Shown: in pieces, positions 1 through 5,231 of the stretch
Layout: every line of letters begins with the position of its first letter
Position numbering within the stretch: position 1 is the stretch's first letter
Source of the DNA: Sulfurovum sp.
GTDB taxonomy: Bacteria > Campylobacterota > Campylobacteria > Campylobacterales > Sulfurovaceae
Direction: 5' to 3'
NCBI GenBank assembly: GCA_015493425.1
Contig: WGDG01000226.1
Location: 1 to 12,544 of the forward strand
DNA length: 12,544 nucleotides
Program-made: the position numbers and the translations under genes
The notes under the pieces: model-generated
Told to the model about the DNA's origin: nothing
What the model saw: only the letters and a program-made list of their open reading frames with translations
Databases searched by the model: none

Positions 1-170
1 ATGCGGTAGGTACAAAAAGCGATGCACAAACTGCACTCATTGAAGCTGCCCGTGTCAAACACCCGCGCTGGAAGAAAAGAGACAAACTTGAATCATTCAT
101 GGAGAAGCTGACTTCAAAGGCGCTCTTTCAAATTCAAAGCTACTTTTACGGATTGAAGGCGGAGTTGTAA
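1..170 (+). CDS. 3' end of an unrecognised gene (partial)
   Basis: An open frame enters from the left edge (codons in phase with position 3) and ends at TAA 168-170, giving about 55 residues. The tail is basic and helical-looking, with a PRWKKRDK stretch near the middle and QIQSYFYGLKAEL at the end. I do not recognise the family. The frame has no internal stop and its composition resembles the neighbouring genes, so a real C-terminus is likely. It converges on the minus-strand metY-like gene, whose stop codon is at 204-206, leaving only 33 bases between them. Confidence 0.5.
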   Translation, partial: AVGTKSDAQTALIEAARVKHPRWKKRDKLESFMEKLTSKALFQIQSYFYGLKAEL

Positions 171-173
171 GCT

Positions 174-215
174 GAAGCGTTAGATATTGGCAAAACAGAA
201 GGTCTAAAGCGCTTC
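174..215. repeat. Imperfect inverted repeat between convergent genes
   Basis: GAAGCGTTAGA (174-184) can pair with 203-215 (TCTAAAGCGCTTC) with a two-base bulge and an 18-base loop. It lies where two convergent genes meet and overlaps the last codons of the metY-like gene. There is no T-run on either side, so it is not a classical intrinsic terminator. It might slow or separate converging transcription; this is weak. Confidence 0.25.
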
Positions 216-1457
216 TGCTGCCTGAAGGAAATCTTTGGCAATCTCTTCGGGATCTTCAAGCCCTATGGAAACGCGGATGAGCCCCTCGGTGACACCGAGA
301 AACTTCCGTGTCTTGTCATCGAAGTCGCTGTAGATCGTGCTTTGCATATGCAGCGCAAGGGTGCGGTTGTCACCGATATTCGCTGTCAGTGTCGCCATAT
401 TCAATGCATTGAGGAAGGTAAAAGCACGCGCTTGTGTACCGCAGTCGATGGTCAGCAGCGGTCCGCAACCGTCTGAAAAATCACTTTGGTAGCGTGCATA
501 ATCTTCGCTTTTAGAAAGCGATGGATGGTTTACTTCGATACCTTCAGGCAGATTCTCTTCGAGTATCTGCGCAACCCGTGCAACCGACTTGTTGACACGC
601 TCGACACGGAGCGAAAGTGTTTCCAGCCCCAACATTGTCAAAAAGGAGCCAAAGGCATTGGCGGTCATGCCCACATCACGGATGGCACGTTTTTTGCAGA
701 TTGGGATAAATGCTTTCTTTCCTGTCTTGTTGACGATTTTGTGCAGATCGGCATACTTTTCGTGGTGCAGTTTGTCACCTTCGGCTTTGACTGCGCGGAA
801 GACGGCAATACCACCCAGTGCGGCAGAGTGGCCGCTCATGTTCTTGGTGCTCGAATGTACAACAATATCCGCACCAATCTCCAGCGGACGCACCAGTAGC
901 GGTGTGGCGGTATTGTCCACGACCAAAAGGGTTTCGTACGTGTTGCAGAGATCCGCAATGCGTTTAATGTCGGGCAGGCGCAGGCTGGGATTGCCCACAC
1001 TCTCCATTAGTACCATCTTCACGCCCGCTTTGAGTTTTGCTTCAATGTGCGTAAAATCATCAACTTCACAGAAAGTGTTACTGACACCAAAACGCTTGAG
1101 GGTTTCGTTTACCAGTGTATAGGTACCGCCAAAAAAGCCTCCGATGCAGAGTACTTCGTCACAGGCTTTGAGCATCGCCGTCGTCACCATGGCAAGCGCA
1201 CCCATCCCCGAAGCGGTGGCGATGGCACCGAAACCGCCTTCCATCTTGGCGACAATGCCTTCAAGCTTGCCGTTTGTGGGGTTGCCTACACGGGCGTAGA
1301 GCGGCTTGTTCACTTCGCCTGCGAAGATCCCTTCTGCCTCCTGGGCATCTGCATAGCCGTATGCGGCAGAAGGAACAACAGTAGGTGCAATGGGGCCTGT
1401 TTTGGAACCCACACTCTGTACCAGCAGAGTATTGTAGTAGTCGAAATCTTTGGTCAT
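204..1457 (-). CDS. O-acetylhomoserine sulfhydrylase-type PLP enzyme (Cys/Met metabolism family)
   Basis: A 417-residue, full-length member of the Cys/Met metabolism PLP family (fold type I). It shows YARVGNPT (residues 54-61, cofactor phosphate binding from the partner subunit), SGMGA (83-87), VDNT with Asp181 for the pyridine nitrogen, and HSSTKNMSGH, in which Lys205 is the expected Schiff-base lysine. The likely reaction is O-acetylhomoserine plus sulfide to homocysteine (MetY-like). Methionine gamma-lyase or cystathionine gamma-synthase activity cannot be excluded from sequence alone. The residue normally a cofactor-stacking Tyr is Phe109 (FFGGTY). It is the last gene of the minus-strand operon, 10 bases after the Rrf2-type regulator, with a clear AGAGGA ribosome site before the ATG. 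The regulator next door suggests control by cysteine or sulfide status. Confidence 0.88.
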   Translation of the reverse strand: MTKDFDYYNTLLVQSVGSKTGPIAPTVVPSAAYGYADAQEAEGIFAGEVNKPLYARVGNPTNGKLEGIVAKMEGGFGAIATASGMGALAMVTTAMLKACDEVLCIGGFFGGTYTLVNETLKRFGVSNTFCEVDDFTHIEAKLKAGVKMVLMESVGNPSLRLPDIKRIADLCNTYETLLVVDNTATPLLVRPLEIGADIVVHSSTKNMSGHSAALGGIAVFRAVKAEGDKLHHEKYADLHKIVNKTGKKAFIPICKKRAIRDVGMTANAFGSFLTMLGLETLSLRVERVNKSVARVAQILEENLPEGIEVNHPSLSKSEDYARYQSDFSDGCGPLLTIDCGTQARAFTFLNALNMATLTANIGDNRTLALHMQSTIYSDFDDKTRKFLGVTEGLIRVSIGLEDPEEIAKDFLQAAEAL

Positions 1458-1467
1458 TTTTGTTCCT

Positions 1468-1881
1468 CTAAATGGAGTAATTAAGTGTCTGGTTCGCTTT
1501 CATCTCATAGTTTTTCAATTCGGAAAGCGGAATGTCAAATGCCTCTGAAACACTCTTTTGGACATCCTGCCAAAAAAGCCTGAGCCCAGGGTTGTCTGTA
1601 CGACAGATATCGCCAAAAGCATCGGCTTCAAGAATGTGTACAACCTCTTTGAGTGAAATATCTTTAAGATCACGTGCCAGACGGTATCCGCCGTGTGCCC
1701 CTTTGACACTTGTAAGAATTCCCTGTTTTTTTAACTCAAGCAAAATCTGCTCCAGAAAACTCTGCGGAATATTGGCCCGTGCGGCGATCTCTTTGATCTT
1801 GAGCACTTCATTGGGCTGGATGGTTCCCATTTCATTCAGTGCTGCAACCGCATAAATGGTTTTAGTTGAAATTCCTATCAT
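1468..1881 (-). CDS. Rrf2-family transcriptional regulator (CymR-like)
   Basis: A 137-residue protein with the Rrf2 layout. The N-terminal STKTIYAVAAL is typical, the winged helix-turn-helix covers about residues 26-60 (IKEIAARANIPQSFLEQIL), and the wing GAHGGYRLARD (61-71) is highly characteristic. Only one cysteine (Cys93) is present, so it cannot hold an IscR-type three-cysteine Fe-S site. That fits CymR-type regulators of cysteine metabolism better. It lies between the DUF4395 gene (20-base overlap at its start) and the sulfhydrylase gene. Its stop codon TAG is the first part of the downstream gene's Shine-Dalgarno sequence (TAGAGGAACA), so the two are probably translationally coupled. 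Control of its own operon is an inference. Confidence 0.88.
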   Translation of the reverse strand: MIGISTKTIYAVAALNEMGTIQPNEVLKIKEIAARANIPQSFLEQILLELKKQGILTSVKGAHGGYRLARDLKDISLKEVVHILEADAFGDICRTDNPGLRLFWQDVQKSVSEAFDIPLSELKNYEMKANQTLNYSI

Positions 1882-2317
1882 GTTTTATTACCTTTGTTAA
1901 TTGTAAGGCGTAGTATAACTTACATCCTATACAAAAATCGAATAAAACTTCCAGAATGGCACAAATCATGAGTATAACTGCAACGATCAGTGCCGTTTTT
2001 ACAAACCCGAACAGTGCAAACAGTGTAATGGCAACTGAGATTGCAAAGCCAAGATAGAGGGCAAAACGTTTTGGAGATTCATCCGAGTAAGCCGGTGCGG
2101 CATTCCAATACTTTAAAACAAATTTTGCAATCTGCGCAAAAGGGCTGTAGTTCTCTTTGCGAAATACCCTTGCGGTAAAATCATACAAAACGGTAAACAT
2201 AAAGAATTCGTTGCGGGTAACAGCAAACAACAGTGTAAAAAGAAGTACCTCAAAAGAGATGATTCGGACAACATTGGTATCGATGCGTCGTTGGGAAATA
2301 GGACATGAAGGAGACAT
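1862..2317 (-). CDS. DUF4395 family integral membrane protein
   Basis: A 151-residue membrane protein matching my memory of DUF4395: SCPISQRRIDTNVVRIISFE at the N-terminus, about four hydrophobic segments (roughly residues 19-33, 37-47, 85-105, 107-128), and a C-terminal FDFCIGCK with Cys129 and Cys132. The family has no established function; the CxxC and conserved Cys5-Pro6 suggest redox or sulfur chemistry at the membrane. I chose the ATG at 2315-2317, not the one 24 codons upstream, because AAAGGA lies five bases before it and the family similarity starts there; the upstream 24 residues would be read from leader RNA. It is the first gene of the operon and its 3' end overlaps the Rrf2 start by 20 bases. 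Confidence 0.8.
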   Translation of the reverse strand: MSPSCPISQRRIDTNVVRIISFEVLLFTLLFAVTRNEFFMFTVLYDFTARVFRKENYSPFAQIAKFVLKYWNAAPAYSDESPKRFALYLGFAISVAITLFALFGFVKTALIVAVILMICAILEVLFDFCIGCKLYYALQLTKVIKHDRNFN

Positions 2318-2327
2318 GTACGTCCTT
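2308..2327 (-). promoter_or_regulatory. Short hairpin over the DUF4395 start site
   Basis: On the minus strand, AAGGA of the Shine-Dalgarno (2323-2327) is complementary to TCCTT just inside the gene (2308-2312). The ten-base loop contains the ATG. A stem this short would only modestly mask the start, but it sits directly downstream of the structured leader and could form the expression platform. Confidence 0.3.
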
Positions 2328-2341
2328 TGTGTATGTGCGGC

Positions 2342-2476
2342 AGGCACCTCTAAAGACCCTGGGTCCCACAGCATCCGGTTTTGTTTCAAGATTTAACAAT
2401 ATAAAGGGGAGACTACAACAATCTTAAAACCGAATGCCCTTGTCCATGTGGGTTACCAGGGTTTTTACAAGTGCCT
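2342..2476 (-). ncRNA. Long structured 5' leader RNA, family not recognised
   Basis: The 5' leader (about 172 bases from the predicted start near 2489 to the ATG at 2317) contains nested complementary arms: 2342-2347/2471-2476 (6 bp), 2356-2362/2456-2462 (7 bp), 2365-2370/2447-2452 (6 bp), 2371-2382/2426-2437 (12 bp) and 2388-2393/2420-2425 (6 bp). They enclose an 8x8 internal loop, a 9-base bulge (TGGACAAGG, 2438-2446), a 5-base bulge and a 26-base apical loop. The pair 2375/2433 is G-U in minus-strand RNA but C-A in plus-strand RNA, which favours the minus strand. There is no T-run after the 3' arm on this strand, so it looks like part of the mRNA and not a terminated small RNA. I cannot match it to SAM, TPP, cobalamin, 6S or SRP RNA. 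A metabolite- or protein-sensing leader is an inference. Confidence 0.55.
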
Positions 2477-2495
2477 TTTTGCATTTGTTGACGCC

Positions 2496-2524
2496 ATTCT
2501 ATCTAAAAAGTTTTTTATTGTCAA
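2496..2524 (-). promoter_or_regulatory. Strong sigma-70-type promoter for the DUF4395-Rrf2-metY operon
   Basis: Read on the minus strand, TTGACA (2519-2524) is followed after exactly 17 bases by TAGAAT (2496-2501). The -35 is a perfect consensus and the -10 differs at one base. The spacer is AT-rich. Transcription should start near 2489, just before the structured leader. Confidence 0.75.
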
Positions 2525-2627
2525 GTAAATCTATTGATTTTATTATTTTAATAATATTTTTCTCTCTTAACATTTTATTAACACGGGAAGCATAGAATAC
2601 GTTTACATCCCAACATGGAGCATAATT
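2525..2627 (+). promoter_or_regulatory. Region upstream of the PqqD-like operon with a probable -10
   Basis: Together with the leader and its promoter, this completes the 310-base gap between divergent start codons. It is very AT-rich, with runs of T and A in the left half. TAGAAT at 2593-2598 (CATAGAATAC) is a good -10 hexamer about 29 bases before the ATG. No convincing -35 lies at the right distance (TTAACA near 2568 is about 20 bases away). GGAG at 2617-2620 is the ribosome site for the gene at 2628. No TGCAC repeat of the kind found at three other promoters occurs here. Confidence 0.45.
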
Positions 2628-2864
2628 ATGAGAACGATAGACCAGCTTGTACTCGACGAGAACAACATTGCATTCAACCCCGTTGTCGGCAACAGTTATC
2701 AGTTAAACGATATTGCCAAAGAGATACTCATCTCACTTAGACACCACAAAAGCAAAGATGAGATCATTGAAGAACTTTCCGAAAAGTATGATGTCAGCAA
2801 AGAGGATCTCTTTATCGATGTCAGTGATTTTATGTCAAAACTGAAAATTTACGGATTGATATAA
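2628..2864 (+). CDS. Stand-alone PqqD-like protein (RiPP recognition element fold)
   Basis: A 78-residue protein matching the PqqD pattern along most of its length: a hydrophobic strand region with FNPVVGNSYQLND (16-28), the IAKEIL helix, KSKDEIIEELSEKYD (42-56), then VSDFMSKLKIYGLI at the end, like the usual D-V-x-x-F-(x)2-L-(x)4-G-L ending. PqqD and related RRE domains bind leader peptides and present them to modifying enzymes. It lacks the DSL serine of acyl carrier proteins. GGAG stands seven bases before the ATG. The next gene starts one base after its stop, so it is tightly coupled to the ATP-grasp and decarboxylase genes. Its partner peptide is not obvious; the N-terminus of the decarboxylase at 3887 is a candidate. 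Confidence 0.82.
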   Translation: MRTIDQLVLDENNIAFNPVVGNSYQLNDIAKEILISLRHHKSKDEIIEELSEKYDVSKEDLFIDVSDFMSKLKIYGLI

Positions 2865-2865
2865 G

Positions 2866-3885
2866 ATGAAAATAGCTGTCAGTGGACTGAACAATACAGA
2901 CAATCCGGCTCCGGGAATTCCTGTGATTAAAAGTTTGCGCTCAGAGCACACGCTCATAGGACTCTCTTACGATGCAAATGAACCGGGAAACTACATGGGT
3001 CTTTGTGAAAAAACCTACCTCATGCCCTACCCTTCTCTCGGTATTGAAGAGCTCAAGAAACAGCTTGCACACATTAAAGAAAAGTCACAGATCGATGCCG
3101 TGATCCCCAATCTCGATGCAGAACTCCCGCTCTACATTAAATACCAAAAGGAGCTGGAAACAGAACTGGGCATTAAACTGTGTCTTCCATCATTGGAAAA
3201 CTTTGAGCTTCGGAACAAGAACAAACTCGATGCACTGTCTGAAAAACTCGCCATCAGACATCCAAAGACATTTGAGATCTCCAGCATAGAAGAACTTGCC
3301 AAATGTGCAGAAGAAACCGGTTTTCCCCTTATGGTCAAAGGAAACTACTATAAAGCCTATATGTCACACAATCTTGACAGTGCGGTAGAACACTTTTACA
3401 AGATCTCCAATGAATGGGGATTTCCTGTACTCGTACAGGAAGTGGTATCCGGAGAAGAACTCAATCTCGTAGGTGTCGGCAACGGCAAAGGGGAACTCAA
3501 AGGTGCAGTGGCCATCAAAAAGCTGACAACGACCGATATTGGGAAAATATGGACAGGGGTTACCCTGCAAAACCAAAAACTGATGGATATTGCCAAAGAC
3601 TTCGTTGCCCAGACCGGCTGGAACGGCCCGTTTGAACTTGAGTGCATTATGGCAGGCAATGGTGACATCTTCCTTATTGAGATCAATCCCCGTTTTCCGG
3701 CATGGGTCTATTTTGCAACAGAAATAGGAATCAACCTTCCCAAAATGGTCGTCGATATCATGCAGGGAATCGATATGCCACCACAGCTTGAATATCCGCA
3801 GAACAAACTTTACGTACGTTATACCGCAGAACTGGTCACCGATTTTTCTGACCTGATGAAACTACTCTCAACAAAGGAGCTTTAA
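2866..3885 (+). CDS. ATP-grasp ligase of unknown substrate
   Basis: A 339-residue protein with the ATP-grasp layout of carbamoyl-phosphate synthase/PylC-like ligases. It has an N-terminal Rossmann-like domain (MKIAVSGLNN), a central domain with PLMVKG (Lys158, ATP binding) and VQEVVSGEE (190-198), and a C-terminal metal-binding core with FELE (256-259) and IEINPRFPAW (271-280; Glu272 and Asn274 are expected Mg ligands). Such enzymes activate a carboxylate as an acyl-phosphate and join it to an amine or thiol. The substrate cannot be read from sequence. One-base gaps on both sides, to the PqqD-like gene and the decarboxylase gene, argue for one pathway. By analogy with BtrJ it could load an amino acid onto a carrier or peptide; this is inference. 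Confidence 0.87.
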   Translation: MKIAVSGLNNTDNPAPGIPVIKSLRSEHTLIGLSYDANEPGNYMGLCEKTYLMPYPSLGIEELKKQLAHIKEKSQIDAVIPNLDAELPLYIKYQKELETELGIKLCLPSLENFELRNKNKLDALSEKLAIRHPKTFEISSIEELAKCAEETGFPLMVKGNYYKAYMSHNLDSAVEHFYKISNEWGFPVLVQEVVSGEELNLVGVGNGKGELKGAVAIKKLTTTDIGKIWTGVTLQNQKLMDIAKDFVAQTGWNGPFELECIMAGNGDIFLIEINPRFPAWVYFATEIGINLPKMVVDIMQGIDMPPQLEYPQNKLYVRYTAELVTDFSDLMKLLSTKEL

Positions 3886-3886
3886 C

Positions 3887-5215
3887 ATGAGCAAACAGCC
3901 TTACATTAAACCAACCATCAATAAAGTCGAATTCGCTATGGCATCCAAATACGGAAGCCCTATGAAAACCCAAAAGATCCGTTCTGAAATTGACGGCGTT
4001 AAAGTTGCCGATCTTGTCGATACTTTCGGCAGTCCCATTTTTGTGTTTTCCGAGAAAAAAATACGCGAACTCTACAGCAATCTCTACAGTGCATTCAGTT
4101 CCAGATATCCGGATGTCCAGTTTGGATGGAGTTACAAAACAAACTATCTCAATGCCATATGCAACATTTTCCACGACCTTGGTTCTATTGCCGAAGTGGT
4201 CAGTGAATTTGAATATCAAAAAGCCAGAGCCCTGGGGGTTGAAGGAAAAGACATTATTTTTAACGGCCCGTACAAACCGTATGAAGATCTCAAGATTGCC
4301 GTTAAAGAGGGGGCAAAAATACACGTAGACAACCTTTTTGAACTTAATGACCTTGAAAAAATCGCCGATGAACTCGGTACAAAAATCAAAGTCGCCATTC
4401 GTATCAATATGGATACCGGCATCCATCCGCAGTGGTCCCGTTTTGGATTCAACTTTGAAAGCGGTGAAGCCTATGAAGCGGTCAAACGTATGTATGACGG
4501 AGGCAAACTTGAACTTAACGGCATCCATTCACACATTGGTACGTTTATGCTCGATGCAAATGCCTACAAAGCAGCAACGATCAAAATCATGCGTCTGAAG
4601 GAGGCGGTTGAAAATGATTTCGGTGCCGTCATCGAATATATTGATCTTGGCGGCGGGTTTGCCAGCAAATCACATCTTAAAGGTATTTATCAGTCTCCTG
4701 ATGTGATCGTACCTACTCCGGACGATTATGCCGAAGCGATTACCAATGCCATCTACGAAATGAACAAAAGTGATACATTGCCGAAACTCTACCTTGAAAC
4801 AGGACGGGCTCTGATCGATGAAGCGGGATACCTCCTGACATCGGTTCACGGATACAAACGGTTTCCTGACGGTAAAAAAGGCTATATTCTCGATGCGGGG
4901 GTCAACCTGCTTTATACTTCAACATGGTATAACTTCAATATTGAGCTTGACAAACATTACGAGGGAGAGAATGAACCTTCCACCCTCAACGGTCCGCTCT
5001 GCATGAATATTGATGTGATCGAAGAACACATCATGCTTCCGGCACTTGACCGGGGTACTGTTTTGAGCATCTCTCCTGTAGGTGCCTATAACTATACGCA
5101 GTCAATGCAGTTTATCCGCTACAAACCTGCAGTGGTGCTCATAGATACAGAAGGAAATCCTAAACTCATCAAAGCAGTTGATGATCTGGAAACCGTAAAC
5201 TATAAAGAGATATAA
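3887..5215 (+). CDS. Fold-type III PLP decarboxylase (LysA-like) with leader-like N-terminus
   Basis: A 442-residue alanine-racemase-fold decarboxylase related to diaminopimelate decarboxylase. Visible motifs are WSYKTN (Lys84, PLP Schiff base), SRFGF (184-188), HSHIGT (214-219), LGGGF (254-258), ETGRAL (304-309), GPLCMNID (369-376, Cys372 and Asp376 kept) and GAYNY (399-403). LysA usually has C-E-S-x-D at the Cys motif, so Met373 and Asn374 point to a different substrate. Before the catalytic domain is an extension of about 30 residues starting SKQPYIKPTINKVEF. It matches the Y-x-x-P-x-(L/I) pattern of RRE-bound leader peptides and suggests docking on the PqqD-like protein. It is third in the operon, one base after the ATP-grasp gene. 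It may decarboxylate an amino acid fixed to a carrier (compare BtrK) or a free amino acid. Confidence 0.85.
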   Translation: MSKQPYIKPTINKVEFAMASKYGSPMKTQKIRSEIDGVKVADLVDTFGSPIFVFSEKKIRELYSNLYSAFSSRYPDVQFGWSYKTNYLNAICNIFHDLGSIAEVVSEFEYQKARALGVEGKDIIFNGPYKPYEDLKIAVKEGAKIHVDNLFELNDLEKIADELGTKIKVAIRINMDTGIHPQWSRFGFNFESGEAYEAVKRMYDGGKLELNGIHSHIGTFMLDANAYKAATIKIMRLKEAVENDFGAVIEYIDLGGGFASKSHLKGIYQSPDVIVPTPDDYAEAITNAIYEMNKSDTLPKLYLETGRALIDEAGYLLTSVHGYKRFPDGKKGYILDAGVNLLYTSTWYNFNIELDKHYEGENEPSTLNGPLCMNIDVIEEHIMLPALDRGTVLSISPVGAYNYTQSMQFIRYKPAVVLIDTEGNPKLIKAVDDLETVNYKEI

Positions 5216-5231
5216 AAAAGGCTGTCTGTCC

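Noticed and set aside
23..36. Two TGCAC half-sites close together near the left edge.
   Set aside because: They are 9 bp apart, not 11, lie inside a coding frame and have no -10 after them.
174..215. Inverted repeat as an intrinsic terminator between convergent genes.
   Set aside because: No T-run follows on either strand and one arm lies within the metY-like coding end; kept only as a weak repeat.
2318..2389. 24-codon upstream extension of the DUF4395 gene.
   Set aside because: It would be translated from the leader structure, lacks a ribosome site and is outside the family's conserved region.
2342..2476. Leader as SRP RNA, tmRNA, 6S RNA, or SAM/TPP/cobalamin riboswitch.
   Set aside because: None of the conserved core sequences I know for these families is present. 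6S RNA has the least sequence conservation and is the hardest to exclude without a covariance search.
2342..2480. The structured region as a plus-strand small RNA ending in TTTTT.
   Set aside because: One stem pair is C-A on that strand, no good plus-strand promoter is seen, and the strong promoter points the other way; still not fully excluded.
3836..4528. 230-codon minus-strand open frame opposite the decarboxylase gene.
   Set aside because: Antisense to conserved PLP-enzyme motifs and with no recognisable domain.
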